A stretch of 64,000 bases of DNA from Brachionus manjavacas (taxonomy: Eukaryota > Rotifera > Eurotatoria > Ploima > Brachionidae), in assembly GCA_019054805.1 (NCBI GenBank), contig JAHQIY010000004.1, forward strand, positions 6,758,001 to 6,822,000. The letters run 5' to 3'. The notes below the pieces were generated by a model. It was not told the origin of the DNA. It searched no databases and saw only the letters and a list, made by a program, of their open reading frames with translations. A program made the translations under genes and the position numbers. Positions 1 to 11,194 of this stretch are shown here, in pieces. Numbering within the stretch: the first letter of the stretch is position 1; every line of letters begins with the position of its first letter.

Positions 1-1018
1 TAAGAGTAAGGTCAAATTTTGAATATTTTTAGGATTTTTTCTGGTTCATCAATTATAAAAAAAAAACTGTTTTCGGTCACAAATCTGCTCAAAAATCGAT
101 AAAAAAAATTGCGGGGTTAATTTCCAAATAGAAAATAAGTCAAATTATTGAGAGTAAAAAAATAAAATTTTTCTTGTAAGAGTAAAAATAAAATTTGGGC
201 TAAATTTTTGGAAATATCCCATTTTCGAGGTATTTTTAAAAAATTTAATTTTAATTGTTATAAAAAAAAACTTTGTTATTAAATCTAATAGAAAAAAGGT
301 TGGATTCGGGCTTTAGACTTAGAGTCCTTAACTCGAGTTTAGGGTAATTCATTTTAATAACCGTTAGATGTTTTTTAAAGAAAAATTATCAAAAATTATT
401 TTATATTTATTTCTTTTAAGAAAGCACAAGGCTTTTTTCTTGGTAGATTCAATACCAAGAATTTTATTAAAGAAAAAAAGTCAGCGTGACGAAACCCCTA
501 GAAAATTTAAGTGTTGAAAAATTAAAAAAAATTCTTGACATTAACTCACAATTGTCTATACAGGTTAAAAAAAACTGCATGTTAGTTTGGGTGAAAAAAT
601 AAAAACAATTTTAAAAATGTAACAAAAAGAGAAAATTTAAAATATATTTTTGGAACAGAAGCATATTGAAAAATAAAACTTTTAAATGAAATTACAAGAA
701 ATTTTTAGACGAAAAACAAAATTTTTATTAAATTTTTCATTTTTCAAAAATCTTAAGTAAAGAGTTTTGTCATTGATATAAGACTAGTTTGCTTAAAAGT
801 TTTCCATCTTTAAATGGAGATTTTTTTTACAATTAAAAAAAAAATTTTCTAATAAGCTCTCATTTTCAAAAATTTCGATTCAGAAACAAAAATACTTACC
901 AAATTTTATGGTACAAATTTACAATAACTAAATTGTACAAAATATCTGTCGGCTTTATATTCAGCAGAATGTATAACTGACTCATTTCATTACGCAGCAA
1001 TTTTACCTTAATATTAAA
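1..1018. other. AT-rich intergenic stretch
   Basis: No open frame, splice-bounded exon or RNA gene is seen. The sequence is homopolymer-rich A/T, in contrast to the more balanced bases of the coding frame that starts at 1019. Confidence 0.6.
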
Positions 1019-1822
1019 TTAACTCGAAATCTTTTTGAAAAAATCAAAAATTACTTGAGACAATATTTCGGAGTTTTTTCTAATTTGAAGTTGAAAAACC
1101 GTCGAACTTGTTTTAAATGAATGGTTTTTCGGGCCTTCGTCACTGCTTGAGCTGTTGGTCGATACGACTGAATTGAATTTGTTCTGACTTATTGAATCTA
1201 AAACAATTGTCTCTTGGTCACCGAACTCACTTTCTTTCCCACTCCAAGATGCAATACTTGGCCGCAAAAGATCATTTGGATCCATATAAATTGGTTCATC
1301 ATTTGATAAAGCAACAGATAAAACATCTTCAGGTGGAAATTTTTCATTTTTAACAATAATTTTGTTAACCTCATTTGAAAAAAAATTCTTCTTGTCTTTT
1401 AAATTTGTTTTATTTTTTTCAAAAATTCCCGCAGTTTTTTCGCTAGTTTCACCCAAACTGTTTTGATTATTGACATCTATTTTAACAATATTTTTTACTG
1501 TAGAATTATATTCTATTTTGCTTAGATCTTCCTGGGACTCGTACTTAAACAAAGGATTTATCTTATGGATTTCATAATTCTCTTGTTTTAAGCCATCCAT
1601 TTCAGATGAGTGGGACAATAAATCTTTAAAAAGTGATTCTCGTATGTCAACTTTATTCAAATTATCTACCAACGACAGATTTCGCATCCGATTAATATTG
1701 TGCAAATCGGACAAGGTTTTAAAGCGGTTGGCTTCTCTTGGGTTCAATGTTTGAGATGAGCCCATGAAGTCAACGCTGATCACTCGTTTTATGTTGGGAA
1801 TGATGTCTTTCGAGTTGTCCAT
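1019..1822 (-). CDS. Unrecognised 267-aa polar protein
   Basis: An uninterrupted 267-codon frame runs from an ATG at 1822 to a stop at 1019. Its G+C is visibly higher than the flanks, which argues for real coding sequence. I do not recognise a family. The protein is rich in Asn, Ser, Lys and Glu, has no signal peptide or membrane segment, and looks largely disordered, with a Ser run near residue 224 (SSSSDEG). The C-terminus (SQVIFDFFKKISS) could form a short amphipathic helix. No convincing splice partner was found on either side, so it may be a single-exon gene or one exon of a larger gene. It lies upstream of a LINE relic but shows no retroelement motif. Confidence 0.45.
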   Translation of the reverse strand: MDNSKDIIPNIKRVISVDFMGSSQTLNPREANRFKTLSDLHNINRMRNLSLVDNLNKVDIRESLFKDLLSHSSEMDGLKQENYEIHKINPLFKYESQEDLSKIEYNSTVKNIVKIDVNNQNSLGETSEKTAGIFEKNKTNLKDKKNFFSNEVNKIIVKNEKFPPEDVLSVALSNDEPIYMDPNDLLRPSIASWSGKESEFGDQETIVLDSISQNKFNSVVSTNSSSSDEGPKNHSFKTSSTVFQLQIRKNSEILSQVIFDFFKKISS

Positions 1823-2200
1823 GATGAAAATTTAGGTCTTAAATCTTGTGACTATTTAACAAGCGTCTCAGATATTTCATGAGCATAAGGTGTAGAATAA
1901 AATATTTTTTTTGAAAGGCTTAAGATATTTTTGCTCAAAATTCCGAACAATAAATTATGTAATTTTTAAAATTATTAAATTTTCAAAATATAATTTTGAT
2001 TTTAGATGACTAAAAAGGTGAGCGGATTTTAAATTTTATGAAAAGAGAGAAATATTTTCAGGTAATAAAAGAGTTTAACTTTGAAAAAATTTGCCCATGT
2101 TGCTATAACTGATTTTAACTGCCATTTTTTTTAATTTTTTTTGATTTTTTTTTCAATTTTCATTGCACTTACAGAACTAATTTTAATTTTTTTTTTTTAA

Positions 2201-3060
2201 ACAAGAGTTCCACAAAGGCCAGTAATCAGTCCACTTCTTTTTACTATTTTCATAAATGAAATACCAAAAAGAAACAAAGCAAACTACCAATACTCTCTTC
2301 TTTTTGCAAATGATTTGGCTACTTTTTTTACTTTAAATTAGATAAGAGATCTTGAAAACGTGATTAATAAGTCCCTAAAAGAAGCTGAAAAACGGCTTTT
2401 TAAATGAAAGATGAAAATTTCTATTGAAAAGTCATGTTACATGATCTTGAGAAAAAAACTTTACTCAAAATTATTAACAATTTAAAAAATGAGGAAAAAG
2501 TAAAGTTCTTAGGCATCACATTAGACTAAAAACTTACATTCGGTCCAATGGTAAATGAATTAAAAGAGAGCTGTATTTCTAGACTGAATTTAATAAAACT
2601 AATTAAATAAACATTATGTAGATAATTTAAAAGTGATTAAATCAAAAATTCTTTCAAAAATTTGTGATTCATTATAGCCAAAAAAAGATAAAAATGGCGT
2701 TTGAAAAAAAAAGTTTTTCAGTCTTTTAATAGAAAGAAAAAGCTTAGCTGTTTATTTTCCCATATCTCTACAGCTTTTGACAGAGTAATAAATAATATTT
2801 CTATTGTAATAAATCATTTATTAAATGAATTTCTCAAATAGGAAATGGGATCTAAAACCAAAAACAATAGGTAATCTTTGCAAAACCTTGATGTGAGATT
2901 CATTATCAGAAACTAAAATTTGAAAAATACAAGTTATTCTAAATTCAGCAGTTGGATCTATTTTGAAGCTGAAATACGATAATCCTTCCATCATCATGCA
3001 TCATGAAGACATGTTCAAATCAAATTTTAAGATCAAAACGATCATTTAAAATTTTAAAAC
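2201..3060 (+). pseudogene. LINE reverse-transcriptase relic
   Basis: Broken frames on the + strand read RVPQRPVISPLLFTIFINEI, then YSLLFANDLATFF, then SAVGSILKLKYD and a HHE motif. This matches the reverse transcriptase (RT) at 58233-59033 block by block: GVPQGS..PLLFSIYINDIP, FADDL, SILKLKYD. The catalytic box is FAND instead of FADD, and stops and frameshifts are frequent, so the copy is dead. It belongs to the same non-LTR family as the pieces at 12.9-13.2, 58.1-59.1, 59.2-59.6 and 59.7-59.9 kb. Confidence 0.7.
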
Positions 3061-3445
3061 TTAATTAATCTAATGATTTTGATAATTTTTAAAAAAACTA
3101 CTCAACATTACTTGACATATTATGTCTAATAATGGTTCATTATCAAATTAGCATCAAAATAAATGATCTCTAATTTATTTAACAAAAACAATCAATAATT
3201 TAAATAATTCAGGTTAAGTTAATTCCAAAATTCAAATTTATAACTTTTATATCCACTCATTCAAACTTAAATAATGTTATTTTTCCAATTAAATAAATTA
3301 TAATTTTTAAAACAGTAATTTTTTTTGCCTTTAAAAGTAAGCTTTCATTAAAATCGCTTTGGAAAAAATGTATTTCTTTTCTATTTATTAAAAAAAAATA
3401 TTACAATTTATATTTTGATCTTTTGATCTTGATCTCAAACTTCAA

Positions 3446-3496
3446 TTTGCCTTTCATCATAAAAGTAGGGGGACCAGCTAAATTTACTACTACTAC
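3446..3496 (+). repeat. SINE fragment joined to an ACT tail
   Basis: The stretch tttcatcataaaagtagggg plus accagct matches the body of the SINE seen complete at 24862-25146. It is then joined to a short (ACT)n tract. The same order, CCAGCT, a few bases, then (ACT)n, ends the LINE fragment at 39405. It may be a SINE variant with a LINE-like tail. The rest of 3061-4200 is AT-rich and shows no gene. Confidence 0.4.
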
Positions 3497-4200
3497 TAAA
3501 GTATTGTTTACCAACTAATGTGAAGAATTTGCTGAAGACTCAAAAATATTAAATATTATCAATTATACAAAAAACAATTTATTTTAATTTCAAGCGGACT
3601 ACCATTTCGGTCTCTGGATTTAAATATCTAAGCTATTGTATAAAAACCATTCGATGCTGTTTAATACATAGTTTTTTGAGAATTTAAACTTTGAATACAA
3701 CATTATACTAGTTACACCCAAAACTTTTCTAAACCTTCAAAGTATTATTTACCAAAAAATAACTTTAAGATTGATTTGTTTACAATATCTCGATTTTATA
3801 AAAATAAAATTGAGTTATCGCAAATATTATAAAACTTTTTATCTTAAGAAAGATAAATTAAATCACAAATTGTTAATTTAACAAATTTAAATTAATATAA
3901 ATAGAATGTTTAATATGTTTAAAATATCTTTTTTCTTTTGTCTATAAATATTATTTTTGGCAGAATCATTTAAAATTCAATTTTTTTTCTTAAAATTTTG
4001 AAATCTGTTAGCATAAAAAAATAAAAACTTTTGATTTAATACTTTTCATTTTTTTTTTAGTTCTATCTTAATCTGAATGAGCTAATTCTCAGTACAGTTT
4101 CAAACTTGAAAAAAATTTATTCAGATTTCTAATTGCATTATTGTTACGATTTTTTTTGTTTTAATAAAATTTTTTTTTACTAACATTCACTCAAAAAATA

Positions 4201-4268
4201 TAATGATAATAATAATAATAAGCTTGAGCAGACTAATATGCTGCTTGAAGGAATAATCCTGCGGCTGA
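4201..4268. repeat. ATA microsatellite beside a GC-richer patch
   Basis: A (TAA)n run at 4203-4221 adjoins a GC-richer patch ending near 4268. On the minus strand the patch holds gcagcatattagtctgctcaagc, which can fold into a small hairpin before the TTA run. This resembles a LINE 3' end (hairpin plus trinucleotide tail, compare 15440-15486), but the body of the element is not visible. Confidence 0.3.
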
Positions 4269-4483
4269 ACAAAACGATTCAGTCTAAATTATCTTAAATT
4301 ATTTTTAAGACAAACCAATATGACTTAAATTAATTATTAGATTTTCTTAAAAAATTAAAGAAAAAAATTGCAACATTCAACAAAAATATTAGAAATTATT
4401 ATTTTTCACAATAATTTTTTTAATTTTGAAATTGGCTAATATAGTTTAAATTTGAAATTTTTAAGAGATTATTTTTAAAAAAA

Positions 4484-4921
4484 ATGCCTATTCATTTCTA
4501 TTCAGCAAAAAGTGAGCCTTATGGATGTTTCTCAAATTTTTCAGACCATTCATTTGAATTAGATGGGCACAAATGGAAAACAAGTGAGCACTACTTTCAA
4601 GCTCAAAAATTTTGCGGAACAAAATATTTTTCAGATATTTTAAATGCGCCAAGTCCAAAAAAGGCAGCAAAATTAGGAAGAAACAGAAGCTTTCCTTTGC
4701 GAAAAGATTGGGAAGAAGTAAAAGAAGATGTAATGCGTAGTGCACTGCATGCTAAATTTTCACAGAATGAATCAATAAAAAAAGTTTTGCTTTCAACAGG
4801 AGATGAGGAATTAATTGAAAACTCTCCGATAGATTATTACTGGGGTTGCGGTAGAGACAATACCGGGAAAAATAGACTTGGATTTCTTTTGACAGAAATA
4901 AGAGAGAAATTAAAAAATTAA
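4484..4921 (+). CDS. NADAR-domain N-glycosidase (YbiA-like)
   Basis: A 145-aa intronless protein consisting of one NADAR domain (COG3236/DUF1768, YbiA family). Visible signatures: FYS..EPYG.FSNFS at residues 5-20, TSEHYFQAQKF at 33-43, LGR.RS..LR.DWEEVK at 64-80, and the terminal YWG.G...GKNRLG at 119-133. Family knowledge: these enzymes hydrolyse N-glycosidic bonds of ADP-ribosylated or riboflavin-precursor substrates, and some reverse guanine ADP-ribosylation. There is no targeting peptide, so a cytosolic or nuclear place is likely. The start at 4484 is the only in-frame ATG giving the complete domain, and the length matches bacterial members. It stands alone, without introns and with a very bacterial-like sequence, so horizontal origin is possible but unproven. 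Confidence 0.92.
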   Translation: MPIHFYSAKSEPYGCFSNFSDHSFELDGHKWKTSEHYFQAQKFCGTKYFSDILNAPSPKKAAKLGRNRSFPLRKDWEEVKEDVMRSALHAKFSQNESIKKVLLSTGDEELIENSPIDYYWGCGRDNTGKNRLGFLLTEIREKLKN

Positions 4922-5727
4922 TCGTTTGACTTTTTTTTTAAAAATAAACCGATTAAAAACATTTTACAGATATTTATTTCCTTAAATTTAACTTTTATTC
5001 GAACAAAACCTTACCTGTTAACCAATTTACTATTCATTGACAAGTCTAAATAACTTCTCGGGTCGTTAATGTTTTTTAATGCTGCATATTTTTTTTTATT
5101 TATTTATGTTTGACATATCCGTTTTAAAAAATCTTTTTTATTCTTCATAAATTCACCAGATGAGGTACAGGTCACCGGAATTGAGGGCTAGCTTAAGGCT
5201 TTTTAGCAGCAAATTTAGCTTCTTCGGTCGCTTGAACTAGTGCAATTATTTGATTCGAATTTAAATTTTATTAAAAAAAGATTATATTCTAATAAATTGA
5301 AATGTAAATTTTTTTTTCTATTTATAAACTCAACATTTATTTATTAAATTTTAAAAATTTTATTTATAAAAAAATTTTTTTTATACAGAAAAAAAAAAGT
5401 TGGGATCATAAAAAAATTTTCTGAAACATTTTCATTTTGAAAACCTTATAAAAATGTTATAAGGTTTTCAAAATGATCGCATTCTGGACATGATACCTGT
5501 AGTTCATTTATAGTCAAAGTAAACACGCTTAGTTAATGTTTAAACTCAAGGCATATGATTTTACAATTCGTGATAAACAACTAAAATGCACTTTTCGTAA
5601 CTGAACGAATAAAATTGTAAAAGATTGATAAAGGAGCAAATTGCCAGGTTAAATTGAACGCTGCTCCAATTTGAAGTTTGTAATACTCCTAGTACTACTA
5701 ATAACTTTGCTTATGATTTTTATTCTT
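4922..5727. other. Intergenic stretch with an 18-bp hairpin
   Basis: No gene is seen. A perfect inverted repeat has arms at 5433-5450 and 5458-5475 (cattttgaaaaccttata and its complement) with a 7-nt loop. A GC-richer patch near 5155-5230 was not recognised. Confidence 0.5.
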
Positions 5728-6185
5728 CTGTCTTAGCGGATAACGGGGAGGCGCTAATCTCCTTTTCCATTACCTTTTTGAGCAAAGGCTCCGATCTGTC
5801 ATAGAGGTTGCTGCATCGAGTTGATCATCTACACCGCAATTATTTCCCAGTCGAAACTGGTCCCCCTATTTTTATGATGAAAGAGGTTTAAACATTTGCC
5901 CCGTATTGAAGAGATATTTTGAAGATTTTTCAGCGGGTTTTGAACTCTTGATTATCTTCATGCATGACTTACACGCAAACCATTCGGCTAAACTGGCTTA
6001 ATAATTTTAAATAATTTTGCTTAAGACTAATTAATTTTAATTTTTTTAACTTCTTCAGTTTCATAAAGCCTTTATATCTCTGTTTATGTTTTTGATTTAT
6101 TATCAAGTGTTTTTTAAGTTTTTTTCAATTTACAAATTATTCATTTTTTTAAAATTTTTTCTTATCGTTTTTTCCATCAACTTAG
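5728..6185 (-). mobile_element. tRNA-derived SINE, copy 1, with AT-rich 5' extension
   Basis: The minus strand carries the SINE body (5728-6000). Its tRNA-like head has an A box TAGCCGAATGG at 5980-5990 and a B box GGTTTTGAACT (reverse complement) near 5936-5946. The body matches copies at 13250-13540 and 24862-25146 over about 270 bp. Unlike the 24.9 kb copy, sequence upstream of the head (6001-6185) is also shared with the 13.5 kb copy, which indicates a longer composite form. Confidence 0.82.
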
Positions 6186-6525
6186 AGGTATTGGATGGCA
6201 TCTTGAAAAGTGACAACTGTATTCGCTACACTGCTTCCTAAAATTCACGTGGAACTTCAATCAAAAAATTAAGTTTAATTGTGGTATTTTTTTGTTTTGA
6301 AAAAAAAACAGAAATTTTATTTTATTCATTCGTTTTAAAATAAATTTCTTTGATAGAAAAAAATAAAAAAAAAATAAATTCGAATATTTATACAAAATTT
6401 TGAAGCTAATCTAAAATAAAAATTAAAATAAAAGTTTTAGTAAATTAAGAATTAAAAGAAAAGTATTTTCTTCTTTAAAATAACACGAACATCTATAGAG
6501 ACATACCAGAATAATTTAATCGTTT

Positions 6526-9500
6526 TCAATTGAATCTTCTTGATCTAATGCTAGAGTAAGATGAAGGAGCTATTGGAGATTCGAAGCTAAATCTGTCGGA
6601 TTTTTTAAGTCTTGATCGTGAATGTTCAGATTTTAGGTCCATTTCTCGACGATTTAGGTTTTCTTCTATCAACTTGTCCACATACAAAGTACTTGATCTA
6701 ATTGACGCCGTTTGAATAGGAGAATTAGAAAAATCGGACAGATTACTACATGATGCTGACATGGGAGACTGTCCTTTACTTTCCATTCTGTATTTGCTAA
6801 ATAACAGGGTAGTAATTTGAGTTTGCTTATCAGATTTTTTCACATTATTCTCACATGAATATCGAAATTTTTTTCCATTTCGGTTTTTAGGAGCGACAGA
6901 TACTTCCGAATTTGTTGCTTCTGATTCTTCGGCTAATTTAATTGATAAATTTCTTGACTTAAAGAAAGAATTTGTTCCCAAATTTTCCAAAACAGAAACG
7001 ATAAGCTCATCACGCCAATTGTAACCCAATTGATTAGCAAATTTACAAACTTCATTTATTAGATTTTTTCCATTTATTATTATCAAATTACGAATTTTTT
7101 CTTGTAAAGTCAAAAGAGTTAAGTCGAAAAAGGCAAAACCGAGTAAAAAATAAATTGTCAAGAGAACAAAAATAAATGTATTAGTTATTTTCAAATCTAA
7201 AATATTTATTTTATTCAAAGCAATTACACCGTAATAACATCCATTCGATAAAGGCACATTATTTAATCGTGATATAATAAAAGCACTTGATGTGATAAAA
7301 AATAAAACTAGACCAAAAACAATGCTTATAGAAAAGTCGAATTTATCATTGCTTTTCTCGATAGAACTAACCACTATTTCTAAAAACAATTGGAAAAATC
7401 CTTTTTCCTCATAATCAGAGCTGTAAATCGAGGACACAGTTTTAGAATCCTCATTATCGGTCTCGTCAAAAGGATCTTTTATTGATGGTTCTTTTTTTAA
7501 TTTTGGATATTTTTTTTTCTTTACACTAAATTTTGATTTAATTGTTCGCTTAAAATCTTCATAATAGCCTTTTGAATAAATTGTTTCTATAAAGTGGTAG
7601 TTGAATTTTAGGATTTGAGTAAATATTGAGCCAAGGTCAGATAATAGAAGACAAGTGAGTGGCAGACCGATTGTCAAATAAGTTATAAGGAATATTTTAC
7701 CCATTAGTGTTTCTGGACCAACATCTCCAAATCCTTTTATTTCAAATTTTAAGCATTTTAAAATCAAAAGTTAACTATTCTGCCATGCAAAATTGTAATC
7801 AATAATTTAAAATAAAAAATTTAAGGTATAAATATTTTTATTTTATTTTAGATTTTGAAAAAAAATTTTATTATTTTTTAATAATGAATGGAGAAATGGG
7901 AAATTAAAAAAAATAACCAACCTAGGAATGCTTCAGAATGGCAATTATCTGAATATCATAAAAGTATCAAAACAAAATGATTAAATTTGCTTATGTAAAC
8001 AAAAACTCTAATAAAAAGTAAGCATCAATCAGAAAAGCAAAGAACTAAATGTTTATCTAAAAAGAAATTAAACTATTTTTTTTAATTATTACAACACTAT
8101 CAAACATTTTACCAATGCGTTAGTTTTATTAATTAAAAAATATTATTTTTTAATCTATAAGTGGCAAATATGTGCATTTCTCTTTGTGATTAAGTAATAT
8201 TTTCTTAAAATTTCCAAAGATTGTTGAATATTGTAAGCATATCAATTGACGTGATAGCTGATAAGTAATAATTCTAATTATTATTTGAGCAAACTAATAA
8301 GAGCATTGCTTTTTTAAATAATTTCTTTTAATATAATAGATTTTGATGGTGCTATTTAAATGTGTTGATTCAAACATTGTTTATAAATAATTCTTATTCT
8401 TTTAAATAAGAAATTTTTAAATCATTCAATCTTATCTTGAATAAACGACCCATTTTCTAAAAAAAAATAGACTGATTGAATATTTCATTTACCTGCCTGA
8501 AATTCAATCAATATAATAGTTGATTAAAATATTTTTTTATGATATTGAACAATCAAAACAAAATTATCAAGGTTTCATTTGTTTTAATCAAAAGCGCCAA
8601 GTAAGTAGCTTCGCTTAGGTTGACTTTATCAATTTCAATAAAAATCATTTCGAAAACTTTGAAAAAATTAAATACAGTACAAAAAATAAAATAGTAATAG
8701 GTATTTAATAATAACTTAATAACTTATAAATTTTAATTTTAATCTGATTTTTTATATGGTAAGCTTATTTAATTCTTTTTTTTTGATTCAGAAAAGCTTT
8801 CGAAAATTAAAAAATTATTTGAAATGGATAAAAAAATTTAATTATTCAAATGCTTTTTTCTAATGCAAATAAAAGATATTAAAAAGATTAATAAAGATAA
8901 TAAAGATTTCTCTAGTTTTATCTAAATAAAGTTCATAAAACTAAATTAAATGAAAATCTAGTGCGGGTTATTATGTTTAAAAATTTTAGATATTCCTTTT
9001 TTCGTAAAAAAATTTCTAAATTATCATGACTGACTGTTCACTTAAAAGAAATTTTGAAAGCAATAAGCCCGGAAAATGTGAACTTTAAAAATTTTATGAC
9101 TAAATCTTTCATTCTTGCCAGCAATTAATTGAAAAAAAAAAATTAAAATGTTTCAATCAAACTTGGAAAAAAAAGTGAATTTTAAGATCCATAATATAAC
9201 TTGTTAGACAGACACACAAAAAGAAAAAGAAAACTTCATATTTTTTTATTCAAAATCTTAAATGAGAAATTTGATTATTATTATTGCTAAAAAGCGATGT
9301 TTTTAAATCAAGCCTACACTCAGTTACAATAATTAAAAAATCTCAAAAAAAAAAATTTTGAATATCTTGAAAAAATTTTCGGAATCTTATCATGAAATAG
9401 TGTATTGTAATGTATGCTGATATTTATGCATGTTGAAACGATTTATATTTTACTTAAAGAAACAAAGTTTAAATTTCCATTAAAGAAAGAATATAGAAGT

Positions 9501-10345
9501 AGGTGTAGGGCTTACAAACAAATTTGAACCTAAAAAATTAAGGGCCCTATTAGTAAATCTATGAATTAATCAAAAATAATTTTTAAAAAAATAGCCTCAT
9601 GCATATTCACACGAAGATTTTAAAATTTACCTAAAGTTGTTACCAAACTCCCGATAAAATAGATAGATTGTCGTAGATTCCATTCAAAAATTCTTTTTTG
9701 TTCTCTTTTTTGGATTTTTTCTGCTAAAGTTTTAGATTGCCTACTACTCTCAAAATTTGAAAAATTCTCATCAATTAAAATATCAATATTTTTGCTGATT
9801 TCATTTTGCTTCAGACTGAAATCTGTCATAAATAATTTTAAATTAGCTTTTAGATCCCGCTTTAGTTGCTTTTTGAATTGGATTAAATGCTGTGCAATTG
9901 TTTTAAAAACATCAGTTGCATTTAGTTTATTTTTTTGTTTTTTGTTTAAACTGTAAATAAATTTTATTGACTGTGATTCGATTTGATCATCGTGTGATTT
10001 CTCAATATTAAGCTCGGTATTAAGGCTTTCTTCAATTAAAAAATTGAGTTTTTCATTGAAGCTTTGGCAATTGCTTGTGTAAATTCTATTTTGTTCCTTG
10101 ACTTTGGCAAAAATGGAGCTTTCTTGTGGAACAATTTTGATGCCATCTGAAGAATGAAGAGTTTTGTCATTCTCGATTTCTTTAAGAATCGCTGCACCGA
10201 CCAAAGTGTAAACCACAAAAATAACTATTAGAGCTAAATGCGGTAGAGAAATTACAATTAAATTTTTAACTACATCTCCCAGACTTATGCCGTTTTCTTC
10301 TGAATTTTTTCTAAATTTGCTTTCTGATGCCTTCGAGGATTCCAT
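6526..10345 (-). CDS. Two-pore-domain (K2P/TWK) potassium channel, degenerate second pore
   Basis: Two exons: 10345-9631 and 7733-6526, with a 1,897-nt intron, giving 640 aa. The junction splits a Gly codon inside the first selectivity filter and yields TTLGFGDVGP, which confirms the splice. Order: M1 near residues 34-54; a long extracellular loop of about 170 aa with a Cys (TSNCQS) that could form the dimer disulphide; P1 helix and filter near 222-242; M2 249-272 (GLPLTCLLLSDLG); a cytosolic loop; M3 376-394; P2 region; M4 423-443; and a Ser-rich cytosolic tail. Where P2 should read TTIGFGD it reads NKINILD (residues 412-418), so both filter glycines are missing. Start: the ATG at 10345 is preferred; another lies 11 codons upstream. 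K2P channels carry background K+ current in the plasma membrane as dimers. Normal conduction is doubtful here. Confidence 0.88.
7734..9630 (-). other. Large intron of the K2P gene
   Basis: The donor GTAAATTTTA lies at 9630 and the acceptor AAATAAAAG at 7734. The 1.9 kb between them is AT-rich. No nested gene or RNA was seen. It interrupts the codon for the first glycine of the P1 selectivity filter. Confidence 0.8.
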
Positions 10346-11194
10346 AATATTTAAAATAAAAAAAAAAAGATCAAACAAGTACTAGTGCATTGATTCTGAA
10401 TCTCAAAAAAAATAAAATGATTTAGCTTTCAAGGTTTGAGTTCGATTAAACTTTATAAAATAAATCTTTGCGTTTGTAACAAAGAATCGAAAAGCATAGG
10501 TTCAATAAACTCTATGTAGCTGAATTAAACAAGAATGCCATTGTAGAAAGATGTTTCAGATTTTGATTTAGATTGAATACAAACAAGAAGATATCTTAGC
10601 TACCATTTAAAATAAAAAGTACTAAGCTTTTCAAAAAAAGCTTATTAAATTTTATCTGATAAGAAAATAAAAGTTTTAAAAGAAATTATTTATCTTCAGT
10701 TGAATTTTATTGAAACAAAATAAACAAAAGCGTTCAATAAACAGTTAGAATCGAAAAGCCGATTTATGATTATTTCAGTTTATATGTGAAGTTAAGCTTG
10801 TATCAAAAACATTTTAAATCATATTCCTCTCAAGATAAATTATATAATTTATCCACGAAGCTTTGAGAAAATCTACCATTAAAAATGTTATTTCAGAAAC
10901 ATGTTTAATCTGTTAATTAAGATTAAAATTTTTTCGATCAGAGTCCCTACTGAGATCATATGAAATAGTTAGTTTCATTTTTGATACTTAAAAAAAAAAC
11001 TATTTCAAATATGGTATTTGTAAAATGCAGGTAAATAATTGAGCACTTTTAGAAATTTATCAATTTGGTTTGTTAAGAATCTTTTAAATTTATTAAAAGA
11101 TCTAAAAAATAGGTGCAATTTATACGAAGAATTAAGTCAAAATTTATTTAAAAACACTTTTAAAATTCATAATTTTTAGACTCCAATATGTTTT
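10346..11194. other. AT-rich intergenic stretch
   Basis: This lies between the K2P start and the astacin stop, both on the minus strand, so it should hold the K2P 5' region and the astacin 3' end. No gene or repeat was recognised. Confidence 0.5.

Noticed and set aside
10036-10218. 60-aa minus ORF
   Set aside because: Out-of-frame shadow inside K2P exon 1.
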